Shown here in pieces: positions 32,809 through 43,881 of a DNA stretch of 64,000 nucleotides; within the stretch, counting starts at the first letter, position 1, and each line of letters starts with the position of its first letter. Both the position numbers and the translations under genes were made by a program. This stretch comes from Lasiosphaeria ovina. Lineage: Eukaryota; Ascomycota; Sordariomycetes; Sordariales; Lasiosphaeriaceae. The notes beneath the pieces are model-generated. The model searched no databases. It had not been told where the DNA came from and worked only from the letters and a program-made list of their open reading frames with translations. The stretch covers positions 3,420,001-3,484,000 of the forward strand of contig JAULSN010000004.1 in NCBI GenBank assembly GCA_033439765.1. Reading direction: 5' to 3'.

Positions 32809-35323
32809 ATGGAGTCGCCGGCGGTTCCGCGGAAGCTCTGGGAGCACCCCGACCCAAAGAGCACCTTGATGTGGCGGTTCGTGCAGGATATCAACAACAA
32901 ACACAACCTCGACCTCAGAGTGCGCCTTCCCCGTTTCTTTTACACTCCAGTGCCTACTTGCTGGCTCAAGCCGTACCCACCCACACCAACTCTCGCATAC
33001 ATCCACACACGCCTGCCTGCCTACCTCTGTAGTACTTGCCTCCAAACTTGACTTCAAGTTACCTTGCCTTGCAAGCACCCCGTGGCCGGTCTGGACCGCA
33101 GCAGAACTGACCCATCATGACGGGGCCGGGCACAGACGTTCTCGGACCTGCACGGCTACTCGCTCGCGCGGCGGTCTCAGTTCTGGGCCGACGTCTTTGA
33201 CGCGTCCAACTTCATCCACGGCGGCCGGCACACGTCGGTCATCGACGAGCGCGCGCCCATCGACTCGGTGCCGCAATGGTTCCCCGGCGTGACGCTCAAC
33301 TTCGCCGAGAACATGCTGTTCTCGCGCGGGCCCCGCCACCCCCCGGCCCACCGCGGCACCGCCGACAAGGACGACGCCAAGACGGCCATCACCGAGGTCC
33401 GCGAGGCCGCCTCCGCCACCCGCCACGTCACGTACGGCGAGCTGCGCGCCGCTGCCGCCCGCCTGGCTACCGCCATGCGTGCCCGCGGCGTGGCCAAGGG
33501 CGACCGCGTCGTTGTGGTCGCGTCTAACAGCGTCGAGACGCTGCTCGTCTGGCTGGCCACCGCCTGGCTCGGCGCCATCTTCAGCAGCAGCTCCACCGAC
33601 ATGGGTGTCAAAGGCATCCTCCAGCGCGCCGTCCAGGTAAACCCCAAGGTGAGCGGCTCCGGGACTGGGACTGGGTTCATTCGTGTCTGCCCAGGGCCCA
33701 GTGTCAGGAGTGGATACCGCTGACTGCTAGTCGTCGATAGCTTCTCTTTATGGATGACGCCGCCCTCTACAACGGCAAGCTCGTCGACCTCCGCCAAAAG
33801 ATGGCTGATATTGTCAACGGCCTCAAGGATTGCTCCAACTTTGCTGGCGTCGTGTCCATCCGCCGCTTTGAGCAAGCCCGCGACATCTCTGCAGTGCCGC
33901 GCGCCGAGACATGGGACTCGTTCCTCGCCGCCGCGCCTCCAGGGGTCAGCCCGCCTGATTTCGTACGCATCGGCTTCCACGAGCCCTTCCTGATATGCTA
34001 CTCCTCGGGTACTACCGGGACCCCCAAGGCCATTGTCCATTCGGTCGGCGGCGTCATGATCAACTACTTCAAAGAGGCCAGGCTGCACGAGGGCCTGGGC
34101 CCCGAGAGCGTCACCATGCAGTACACCACCACAGGCTGGATCATGTACCTGGCCACTGCCGGGTCCCTGCTGTTTGGCGCCCGCACCGTCATGTACGACG
34201 GCTCTCCCTTCCAGCCCGACGCGAGCATCTTGATCAAGATTATGGGCGAACAAAAGGTCACGAAGCTCGGCGTCAGCCCGCGCTGGATGCTCGAGGTGGC
34301 CAAAAACGGGATGACGCCGCGCGACATGGCGGATCTGTCGAGCCTGCGCATCGTTACCAGCACGGGAATGGTCCTCTCGGATCAGCTCTTCGAGTGGTTC
34401 TACGACGCGGGCTTCCCGTCCCATGTCCAGCTCGGCAACATCTCGGGCGGCACCGACATCGCCGGCTGCTTTGGCATCATGAACCCCCTGACCCCTGTCT
34501 ACGTCGGTGGCACCCAGGGGCCGTCTCTCGGGGTCCACGTGGCTATCTTTGACTCGCTGCTATCCAGCGGCGAGCCAGGAAAGGAGGTGCCCCATGGCAC
34601 TCCCGGCGAGCTCGTGGCCGCCGCCTCCTTCCCCAACATCCCCTGCGCGTTCTGGGGCGACAAAGAGCCCACAGCTACGCCGGGGTCAAAGTACCATGCC
34701 GCGTACTTTGAGCGTTTCAAGCACGTATGGGCGCAGGGAGATTTCTGCTGTGTGCATCCGGTGACCGGGAATATCGCCTTCCTCGGCCGCGCCGACGGCG
34801 TGCTCAACCCCTCAGGCGTCCGCTTCGGCTCCGCCGAGATCTACTCGGTCATCGAGCGCCGCTTTGCTGACCGTGTCCAGGACTCGCTGTGCGTCGGCCA
34901 GCGCCGGCCCCACGACCACGACGAAACCGTGTTCCTCTTTCTGCTCATGAAACCTGGCAGTTCTTTCAGCCGGGCGCTGACTGCCGACATCCGCGAGGCC
35001 ATCAGCCGCGACTTGTCCAAGCGCCATGTTCCAAAGTATATCTTTCAGACTCCCGAGATTCCCGTAAGATTTCGCCCTGTCACCCCTTTTTTTCGTTGCG
35101 CTATGAACTTCCTCTTAGCCTGCTGGTCTTGGTTTCAGTTATTTAATAACTGTGTTTTCTTTAGACAACGATCAACCTAAAGAAAGTCGAGCTGCCCGTC
35201 AAGCGGATTGTGAGCGGGCAGACCATCAAGGCGAGCGGTACGCTGGCTAACCCCGAGAGCCTGGACTACTACTACCAGTTCGCCAAGGTGGAGGAGCTGG
35301 TTGCCCCAAAAGGAAAGCTGTAA
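32809..35323 (+). CDS. Acetoacetyl-CoA synthetase
   Basis: Exons are 32809-32919, 33136-33648, 33741-35063 and 35165-35323 (introns of 216, 92 and 101 nt), giving 701 aa. The N terminus (MESPAVPRKLWEHPDPKSTLMW) and WFPGVTLNFAENMLF are diagnostic of acetoacetyl-CoA synthetases within the ANL adenylating family. The P-loop motif YSSGTTGTPKAIVHS, TTGWIMY, GGTDIAGCF and FLGRADGVLNPSGVRFGSAEIY follow in order. The last exon supplies the C-terminal subdomain (TINLKKVELPVKRIVSG). The enzyme activates acetoacetate with ATP and CoA in the cytosol, salvaging ketone-type carbon for sterol or fatty-acid synthesis or for leucine breakdown products. No clear peroxisomal signal is seen (it ends GKL). Confidence 0.92.
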
Positions 35324-35567
35324 TTGAAAGGTGCTTGGTTGGTGGGCTGGGATAGGTAGATGAGAATGAACTGAGGTTCGTTCGTAAGGGATAGACTATC
35401 GAAGAATCAACTCTCGGGTGGTGAGGATTAACTAATTCCAATAGGAATAAAATTAAATTAAATATAGGAAAGTAAAATCATAGCGAAGTCGTAATAACGA
35501 CGTAACTAGGAGGTAACAGAGAAATAGCTTCGAGGTAACTTGGAGATAACCTGGAAGTAACTAAGAA

Positions 35568-35572
35568 GTATC
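35568..35572. repeat. Target-site duplication, left copy (GTATC)
   Basis: GTATC directly precedes the TGTTGG start of the left LTR. The identical pentamer follows the right LTR at 40343-40347. Confidence 0.85.
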
Positions 35573-35881
35573 TGTTGGAATGACAAGGTCATTCATAATA
35601 GTCACTATAGTAACCGTTGCGAAAGGGTGGTTGGGAGATTGGTGGTATGTTCATTTATCTCTGCTCTGTTCTATTCCTTAGGGTTACAGGGTGCTTGGTG
35701 GTTTTGGGGGAGTGGGCTATCCACAGGGTGGATGGTCCGTGCACACTAAGGTCACGTGTTAGGGCAGCTGACCCGTGTGTCCGGGCCAGGCCCACTATTC
35801 TTCCTGACTGACCAATCAGGGCTATGCGGCCCGCCGAGCCGCCTCAGCCTCCGTAACTCTGATTAATCGGTTATTCCTACA
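35573..35881 (-). repeat. LTR 1 (left), 309 bp
   Basis: It runs from TGTTGGAATGACAAGG to GGTTATTCCTACA. It differs from the right LTR at about four sites, all transitions. It contains a CACGT core. Confidence 0.85.
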
Positions 35882-35888
35882 CTAGCAG

Positions 35889-37662
35889 TCTTTTCTTCCT
35901 CCACAAGATCCTAGTCGCCGGGGTCTATACCTTCGTAATCGAATAGGAATAACGTGAAATCATCCTCTTCTTTGTCGTTCGCCTGCATATATCGTCGCTA
36001 CTGGTTATGCCTTGATCGGCGTTCAGAGATCGGGTGCTTTTTCGACCAACAGCCCTGTTTTCCGTATACGAAGCACTTCTTGTTACTATTGTTGAATAGT
36101 CTGCGGGGGCCGTTATTACGTGGTCTATTATGTGATCCACCGCTCCGAGAGCTCGCTCGGGAGCCTCCTCTACTAGACCGTCCGCCTTCATATCGTCGAT
36201 TAACCTAGTATTGACCTAAGTCTTCCTCGTTAACGTTGTACTGCTATAGGGTGGTCTTCTCAAAGCGTATATATATGCCTATAGCGTTCCTCAAATCGGA
36301 GACAACGCTCTCGAAGGTGGAAGCTGGTTTCATCGATACTAGCTTACATGCTTCAACACCCTAATATACGTTAAGTAGCTATTCGGCCAGATCTTCATCT
36401 ATTCGGTATATACCTACGGGTGTTCTACCTACGAGTCCTTTAAAGATCTTCTATAGCTTATTAACGAGGATATCGAAGTACTATAATAGGTCCTTATCGG
36501 GGTTCTCTTTAATAATACGAATGAAGGTCGTAGATCGCCACTCTTGGAGGTATATCTGACGATCCTCTATAGAGTGGAAGAATGCTCTAGTTCGGTTGAT
36601 TATCTCGTCAAAAGTAAGGTTCTCCTATATTAACCGGTCGAAATAGAACTGTTTGGCTCTGTCCTTGAGTATAACTGAGTATACCTTGTGGTATAGCTAT
36701 TAAGGGATACCGATGATCTAGTAGTACGCTCCGAAGATCTTGACTTTCGAGTCCAAAATATCGTAGCGTTCGCCTCCAAACTTATCTTCGTCGGTATATA
36801 TCTTTGTAAGGTCTATTAGTATTCGCGATAGCGGTAGTGGTGCCGCGTTGCTCAGGTATGGAGGTGTGTTAGCTATATCGAGTGGAGGTATATCGGGGTT
36901 GTCTTCCTCAATCGAATTTAGCTTGTTGGTTCCTGCTCGTACGGGGGCCGGGGTTATTAAGCTTGACTAGGCCCTGGGGGTGCCCTTTAATAGTACCGAG
37001 GTTCTTACGGGGTTTACTGATAATCCGGAAAAGTGCGGGTTCTATTTTGACTAGAACTTCATTCCTCTCTCCTCGCTATATAGTTCAACCTCCTCTTCTA
37101 GCCACTCGGGGGCCTTCTTTCCCTGGGCTAGTATGAAGAGCTGCTATAATATAATGCCTTCGTTATTGATATAGATACTATGATCTTTAAGGAAGTATTT
37201 GAGGTTGGTACGGAGGGTCTTGTCGAGGGTTTTGAAGTAGGCTTCGGTCTAGTCGATGAAGTCGGTCCGGAAGGCTACGAATAAGGTTTGGTCTCGTAGT
37301 TCCTAGTTATCGTAGATCTCGATATAGTCGATTAGGTAGGTGTTGAGCCTCTTTGGCGTAGCCTGTTATTTATCTGTAGGGTCGAAGTCCTTCCCTTCCT
37401 AGGTCGGGTCGGTAATGCTGATGACGCGGGCGCTAGTACGTAGGCTCGTTATCGTGCTTGTCTTTGTCGAGGGACCTTGATTAGCTGAGTAGGGTTAAGC
37501 CTTTCTTTCTAGCTGGTTAGATCCTTCGCGAGGGGTTATTTACGTGATAGACGCAGATAGCCAAGTAGGGCGTAAGGCCTTTCTTTCGACTACCCTTGAG
37601 GTCTTCGTCTCGGTTGTCCCGTACGTTGAAGAGTCTCTCTCGCGCTCGTAGTCCTACGTTCG
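35889..37662 (-). pseudogene. Degenerate gag, copy 1
   Basis: Read on the minus strand, the fragments in order are an Arg-rich start, a region with PEWPEEEVELYSEE, a capsid-like core (YDILDSKVKIFGAYYQI, then AKQFYFDRLIQENLTFDEII) and a zinc knuckle CFVYGKQGCWSKKH near 36030-36075. The knuckle matches the CX2CX4CX4H form of fungal copia-like Gag with its second Cys changed to Tyr. Many TAG/TAA stops, mostly at former CAG or TGG codons, break the frame. No intact product is possible. Confidence 0.65.
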
Positions 37663-37805
37663 ATTGAGCTTTCTATGTATTTAGTGCTCTCTCGAATATA
37701 GTCCTTCGTGCCGCTTCCTGTCTAGCGATCGTGGGGTTACGATTACTACCGCTATCGGACTCCTTACTATTCTGCGGTTAACCTGGTCGGTCAACCACTG
37801 ATTAG

Positions 37806-38109
37806 TGTTGGAATAATAAGGTCATTTATAATAGTTACTATAGTAACCGTTACGAAAGGGTGGTTGGGAGATTGGTAGTATGTTTATTTATCTCTATTCT
37901 ATTCACTAGGGTTATAGGGTGCTTGGTGTTTTTGGGGGAGTGGGCTGTCCATAGGGTGGATGGTCCGTACATACTAAGGTCACGTGCTAGGGCAGGTGAC
38001 CCGTGTGTCCGGGCCAGGCCTACTATTCTTCCTGACTGACCAATCAGGGCTATGCGGCCCGCCGAGCCGCCTTAGCCTCCGTAACTCTGATTGATCGGTT
38101 ATTCCTATA
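37806..38109 (-). repeat. LTR 2 (middle), 304 bp, RIP-mutated
   Basis: It aligns to the outer LTRs with a 5-bp deletion and at least a dozen extra transitions, all of CpA-to-TpA type on one strand or the other. Its terminal CA has itself become TA. The outer LTRs lack these changes. Confidence 0.85.
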
Positions 38110-38116
38110 CTAGCAG

Positions 38117-39890
38117 TCTTTTCTTCCTCCATAAGATCCTAGTCGCCGGGGTCCATGCCTTCGTAATCGAATAGGAATGACGTGAAATCATCCTCTTCTT
38201 TGTCGTTCGCCTGCATATATCGTCGCTACTGGTTGTGCCTTGATCGGCGTTTAGAGATCGGGTGCTTTTTCGACTAATAGCCCTGTTTTCCGTATACGAA
38301 GCACTTCTTGTTGCTGTTGTTGAATAGTCTGCGGGGGCCGTTATTACGTGGTCCATTATGTGATCCACCGCTCCGAGAGCTCGCTCGGGAGCCTCCTCTA
38401 CTAGACCGTCCGCCTTTATATCGTCGATTAACCTAGTATTGACCTAAGTCTTCCTCGTTAACGTTGTACTGCTATAGGGTGGTCTTCTCAAAGCGTATAT
38501 ATATGCCTATAGCGTTCCTCAAATCGGAGACAACGCTCTCGAAGGTGGAAGCTGGTTTCATCGATACTAGCTTACATGCTTCAACACCCTAATATACGTT
38601 AAGTAGCTATTCGGCCAGATCTTCATCTATTCGGTATATACCTACGGGTGTTCTACCTACGAGTCCTTTAAAGATCTTCTATAGCTTATTAACGAGGATA
38701 TCGAAGTACTATGATAGGTCCTTATCGGGGTTCTCTTTAATAATACGAATGAAGGTCGTAGATCGCCACTCTTGGAGGTATATCTAACGATCCTCTATAG
38801 AGTGGAAGAATACTCTAGTTCGGTTAATTATCTCGTCAAAAGTAAGGTTCTCCTATATTAACCGGTCGAAATAGAACTATTTGGCTCTATCCTTAAGTAT
38901 GACTGAGTACACCTTGTGATATAGCTATTGAGGGATACCGATAATCTGGTAGTACGCTCCGAAGATCTTGACTTTCGAGTCCAAAATATCGTAGTATTCG
39001 CCTCCAAACTTATCTTCGTCGGTATATATCTTTATAAGGTCTATCAGCATTCGCGATAGCGGTAGTAGTGCCGCGTTACTCAGGTATAGAGGTGTGTTAG
39101 CTATATCGAGTGGAGGTGTATCGGGGTTGTCTTCCTCAATCGAATTCAGCTTGTTGGTTCCTACTCGTACGGGGGCCGGGGTCATCAAGCTTGACTGGGC
39201 CCTGGGGGTGCCCTTCAACGGTACCGAGGTTCTTACGGGGTTTGCTAATAATCCGGAAAAGTGCGGGTTCTGTTTTGACTAGAACTTTATTCCTCTCTCC
39301 TCGCTATATAGTTCAACCTCCTCTTCTGGCCACTCGGGGGCCTTCTTTCCCTAGGCTAGTATGAAGAGCTGCTATGATATAATGCCTTCGTTGTTGATAT
39401 AGATACTATGATCTTTGAGGAAGTATTTGAGGTTAGTACGGAGGGTCTTGTCGAGGGTTTTGAAGTGGGCTTCGGTCTAGTCGATGAAGTCGGTCCGGAA
39501 GGCTACGAATAAGGTTTGGTCTCGTAGTTCCTGGTTATCGTAGATCTCGATATAGTCGATCAGGTAGGTGTTGAGCCTCTTTGGCGTAGCCTATTGTTCA
39601 TCTACAGGGTCGAAGTCCTTCCCTTCCTAGGTCGGGTCGGTAATGCTGATGACGCGGGCGCTAGTACGTAGGCTCGTTATCGTGCTTGTCTTTGTCGAGG
39701 GATGTAGATAGCTGAGTAGGGTCAAGCCTTTCTTTCTAGCTGATCGGATCCTTCGCGAGGGGTTGGTTGCGTGATGGACGTAGATAGCCAAGTAGGGCGT
39801 AAGGCCTTTCTTTCGACTACCCTTGAGGTCTTCGTCTCGGTTGTCCCGTACGTTGAAGAGTCTCTCTCGCGCTCGTAGTCCTGCGTTCAA
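38117..39890 (-). pseudogene. Degenerate gag, copy 2
   Basis: This is the same arrangement as copy 1, offset by 2228 bp, with an independent set of stop codons and substitutions. Open stretches of up to 97 codons remain (for example 38925-39218), including YDILDSKVKIFGAYYQIIG. The zinc knuckle is damaged further: its CW pair reads as Tyr-stop. Confidence 0.65.
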
Positions 39891-40033
39891 TTGAGCTTTC
39901 TACGTATTTAGTGCTCTCTCGAATGCAGTCCTTCGTGCCGCTTCCTGTCCAGCGATCGTGGGGACCACGATCACTGCCGCTGTCGGACTCCTTGCTGTTC
40001 TGCGGTTAACCTGGTCGGTCAACCACTGATCAG

Positions 40034-40342
40034 TGTTGGAATGACAAGGTCATTCATAATAGTTACTATAGTAACCGTTGCGAAAGGGTGGTTGGGAGAT
40101 TGGTGGTATGTTCATTTATCTCTGCTCTGTTCTATTCCTTAGGGTTACAGGGTGCTTGGTGGTTTTGGGGGAGTGGGCTGTCCACAGGGTGGATGGTCCG
40201 TGCACACTAAGGTCACGTGCTAGGGCAGCTGACCCGTGTGTCCGGGCCAGGCCCACTATTCTTCCTGACTGACCAATCAGGGCTATGCGGCCCGCCGAGC
40301 CGCCTCAGCCTCCGTAACTCTGATTGATCGGTTATTCCTACA
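40034..40342 (-). repeat. LTR 3 (right), 309 bp
   Basis: This is nearly identical to LTR 1 and ends CCTACA directly before the GTATC duplication. Reading on the minus strand, it is the 5' LTR of the array. Confidence 0.85.
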
Positions 40343-40347
40343 GTATC
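40343..40347. repeat. Target-site duplication, right copy (GTATC)
   Basis: This matches 35568-35572 and bounds the whole three-LTR array as one insertion. Confidence 0.85.
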
Positions 40348-40405
40348 TAAGGAGTAACCTAGAGGTAACTAAGTGATATATAAGAGGTAATACGGAGTTA
40401 ACGAA

Positions 40406-41423
40406 ATATTACGAAGTATTAATAAGGTGATAAATCTAGAGGAGCACTTTTTTGAGAGAAGGAGTCAACCCGTCGAGTAGGAATGGGATACCTAGGTACC
40501 CAGGTACTAAATATAGAGAATTAACTCTATGACATGTCCTGCAAGGAACTCACCTCCGGGACCGACCTCATGGATCACAGCTGCTCTCTATAAGGGGGGT
40601 TTCCTAGATCGATACCAATTACCAATTACATTAATAAGTAGACATACATACCCCTAGCTGAGCTGGTCAATATACTCATAACAAAAGGAGATAAAGGATA
40701 TGGTGTTTATTATCTATTCTAGTTCTCCCCCCTTTTCTCCCCGAGCGTCTGCCCCCTTTCCCCTCTCGCAGCAAACCACTTGACCTGACCTGACCTGACC
40801 TTCTGTCTTGCTCTGCTCCAGCCTACCTGGTCTGATCTGATCTGTTCTCTAAGGCTTATAGGCTCAAGCAAAGCAACCGCTCCATGCATAGAAACAACGA
40901 AAAGAAAACAAAATAAAAATATCAAACTCCTGGTTTTGTCTATCTCGCCTCTTCATGCCTAATAAATAAACCCACTGGCCTTTCTCTGCGGGCGTGTAAC
41001 TATGTAAAGAGCATTAATAACAACAACAACAAACGAGAAAGGAACAAAAAAGTAGTTTTTCCACGCCCAACCCCAAGAAATTCCCCATTTTTTCACAATA
41101 CTTATTCATATTCCTCTTTCGCGGCCAGTCTTCTTCACAAAGAGGTGCGGGGCTAAAAATCCGTACAACACCCGGAGAGAAGAAAAGAAAATAATAAAGA
41201 AAAAAAAATCAAAACAGAAGACTACCGTAGTAGTGGCTAAGTTACAGAGCAAACACCCATTTCTCCCCGACCAAAGACAAAATGAAAAAGAATACCCGGC
41301 GCCGCTATAACTCGCGCTCTCTCTATCCCGGCCGACATTGAGCGCCGGTACATAGGGAGAAAAGCAACATAACTGGCGAAATAAAAGACGAAAAGGGGGA
41401 GAGAGACAGCAGAGAAAAGCGGG
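40406..41423. other. Intergenic region and Ies1-like 3' UTR
   Basis: An AT-rich stretch continues to about 40700, followed by pyrimidine-rich DNA with four tandem TGACC units at 40781-40800 and A-rich sequence. No gene is seen. Confidence 0.6.
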
Positions 41424-43881
41424 CTAGTCCGAGTCGGAATCGTCGCCGAGACCGAGCAGCGTCTTGTCCACGTCGTCGAGCTCGTCCTCGCCTTCGCCCT
41501 CGTCGCCATCTCCGTCTCCATCGCCGTCTCCGTCTCCGTCTCCATCCCCATCTCCGTCGTTATCGCCGTCGTCGTTGTCGACGTCATTGTCTCCATCGCC
41601 GTTTTCGTCGCCATCGCCATCTCCTTCGCCGTCGCCTAGGCCGAGCAAGTCTTTCTCCACATCGTCTAGGTCGTCGGCCTCGTCCATGTGTGTGTCGCCA
41701 TCGCCTTCATTATCGTCACCGTTGGTCTCGACCACGATGCGACCTCGGCCGCGGCGCACGCCATTAGCCCTGCCGCGTCCGCCGCCTCGCCCAGTTCTCC
41801 TAGTGCTGGTGCCGTTGGTATCGTGAGCTCGGCGCTGGCGGCGCCGCGACGCTGAGATGAGCAGCTCTGTCTCGTCCTCGGTCTCTGCGGGGTCAATCAT
41901 CATGGAGGTCTCGCCGTCCAGGTCCTCGTAGTCATCCCCGCCGCCGTGATGCGCGTCGCCGTTGGCGGCCGAGTCACTAGCGGGGGGCTTTGGTCGCTTG
42001 ACGGGGGCGATGACGCCCAGCGGCTCGGTACCGTCGTAGTTCTCCCAGCGCGTCAGGCGGCGGTGGCTTCGGCGAATGGCCGAGTAAAAGGCGCTGAACT
42101 CCTCGCCAAAGTCGTCCGTCTCGTCCTTCCGCTGGCACAGGCCGCCGTAGCCCTTCTCGCGGAAGGGGAACTGGGTGCTGCCGTTGGTGCCGTTCTTAGC
42201 GTCACCATTTGTCGCAGCGTTGGCACCTCCGGCGCCGCCCGCAAGCGCCTGTCTGTTGTAGTTGATGCACTCCTCGTCCTCGCTGTCCTCGAAGGAATCG
42301 TGTACCTCGGCGAGCCTGTTGAGCGCGCGGATAATGGAACCGTCGACGCGACGTAGCTTGCGGGACTTGTGGTGGCTCTTGCGGATGCCGCGGTCGAGGA
42401 TGTACTCGACACGCTGTGATCGGTTACGCTCGACGGCGAGCTGGTGGGCGGTCGGCGGCCGTGGTTTGCGCGCCACTATGCCCTCAATCATCTGGCCACC
42501 GCCGGGCGATGAGGCTTCAAAGATCTGATACTTGAGGGAGTTGGTACCACGCCGACCGGCACCGCTGAGGGCGCCACTCTGACGGCCAGCCAACGCCCGC
42601 GGCGGCGGGGTCGATCTTACACTCTCGAGATCGCTCTCGTGCTTGGAGGGTCGGATGCGCGGGAGAATCCCCGTCGTCGGGCCCACCTCGTCGCCGGCCG
42701 GGAACCCGCGACCGCGACCGCCTCGCTTCGTTTGGCTGTCGACCATGAATTGCTGATCGGTCTCGATGATCTTAGCACGCAGCTTTTGCTTGGTGTAGCC
42801 AAAGTCAATCTCCTCTTGCGGGTCGTTGTTCTCTTCGGCCTCTTCTTCTGGCGTCATCTCCTCCAGCCGGGGAACACCTTGGTTTGCGACGTCTACGTTG
42901 TAGTCAACGCCTGCGCCAAAGGGGTTTTCCTCACACCCTTCCTCAGTAAAGTCAGACTCCAGATAGAACCACATGATCCAGAGAAAAGCGCGGGCGCGAC
43001 TGTAGCTAGTATAGTGCGTCTTCATAATCAGATCATGGAACTCGCGGCCGGGAGGGAAATGGAGCTCTGCCACCTTGCCGGCAGCCTGGCAAATGACAAA
43101 GAGGAGGTTGACGGGATTGGTGCGAGGCACATCGGACGACTTCAGGGCCTCGAGCGAGCCGGGCTCGACGCGGTCCTCGGCGCCTCCCTTGAGGATCGAC
43201 TTCAGCCTCGGGGCATCTTGGAGCTGCTTGTACGCGTTAGGGTCCTGGCGGGCCTGGAGGGAAGGGATAGCGTGGTAGGTGCGGAGCTGGGCCCGCATCT
43301 CGGGGAAGACTGTGTTTGGCAGATTGTCAGTGTCAGGATGGGGTGGGATGGTGTTCGGGGGAAGACGGGGGACACTCACAATTGAGGGTGGTGTTCATGC
43401 GGCCAATGTTGACCAAGAGGCAGACCATGGCCATACCTTTCGCAGCATCGCGGTCACTAAGCAGCTTATCTCGAAGGACTTTGCTGGTCTTGCTACTCCT
43501 GGACATTGTGTCAATGTAGAGGTCGGCGAAGCACTGTTTGCCGATCTTATCGGGTTCGTAGCTGTTGGTAAAGACCTTTTGCTCGTTGTCGAAGACGGCC
43601 TTGAGGAAGTCGTACTGGATGTCCTTGCGCCAGAGTGGCTCGCCGTCCTCCTTCTTGAGGTGTCTGATTTTACCAACAACGCTGCCGTTGGGGGCGCTTG
43701 CATCGTCGCGGGCGCGCTTCTTGCCGCGGGGATGCTTTTCTGATGGCTCCGGCGTCGCTGTGGCCATCTTGGTGTCCTCGTCCTCGGTCATGACCGTCAT
43801 GAATGACTTTTCGGCGTGGACGGGTGAGCTGGGCACCTCCAGGTCCGACATTTGAGCCGGCGAGCTTGGTGTTGCAGACAT
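41424..43881 (-). CDS. Ies1-like subunit of the INO80 chromatin-remodelling complex
   Basis: The exons are complement(41424-43309, 43380-43881), with a 70-nt intron carrying ACTGAC, giving 795 aa. The conserved N-terminal half has LWRKDIQYDFLKAVFDNEQKVFTNSYEP, GKQCFADLYIDTM, and a junction giving LNFFPEMRAQLRTYHAIPSLQ. Next come HTKP-like basic and AFLWIMWFYLESDF segments. These match fungal Ies1 proteins as I know them. The C-terminal half is disordered: RGRG boxes, acidic patches and a long Asp/Gly run bracketed by two copies of DDV(E/D)K(D/T)LLGLGD. Ies1 is a fungal-type, non-catalytic INO80 subunit in the nucleus. The family assignment rests on recalled motif resemblance. Confidence 0.75.
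41490..41640 (-). repeat. Asp/Gly-encoding simple repeat in the Ies1-like gene
   Basis: Hexamers of the GGCGAC/GGAGAC/GGGGAT type encode DGDGDG runs in the acidic tail. The tract is purine-rich on the coding strand. Confidence 0.85.

Larger units (their letters stand above)
35573..40342 (-). mobile_element. Tandem LTR retroelement (LTR-int-LTR-int-LTR), gag-only
   Basis: Three LTRs (309, 304 and 309 bp, TG..CA ends) alternate with two internal regions of 1924 bp each. The period is about 2.23 kb. The ends are flanked by a perfect 5-bp duplication, GTATC. A purine tract on the minus strand (35889-35902 and 38117-38130) lies 7 bp from the LTR, as a polypurine tract should, so the element reads on the minus strand. 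The internal region encodes only gag-like remains with a zinc knuckle. At 1.9 kb it has no room for protease, reverse transcriptase and integrase, and no such motifs are seen. It is therefore non-autonomous. Most differences between copies are C-to-T at CpA or G-to-A at TpG, which fits RIP. Confidence 0.85.
35499..40405. repeat. 11-bp minisatellite interrupted by a retroelement
   Basis: The left part (35499-35572) and right part (40343-40405) are made of degenerate 11-bp units with consensus close to GAGGTAACTAA. Examples are 35532-35542, 35554-35564, 40351-40361 and 40362-40372. If the LTR element and one copy of GTATC are removed, the broken unit GAAGTATC|TAA closes exactly and the 11-bp register runs through. 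About twelve units are recognisable. Confidence 0.8.

Noticed and set aside
33177..34538. 453-codon open frame antisense to acetoacetyl-CoA synthetase
   Set aside because: Shadow of a GC-rich coding exon; it even reads through the introns of the real gene and has no domain.
35573..40342. Reverse transcriptase or integrase in the LTR element
   Set aside because: Neither strand shows such motifs, and 1.9 kb of internal DNA is filled by the gag remains.
40781..40800. (TGACC)4 as a possible regulatory or CRISPR-like repeat
   Set aside because: A simple pentamer microsatellite without spacers; CRISPR arrays are not expected in a fungal nucleus.
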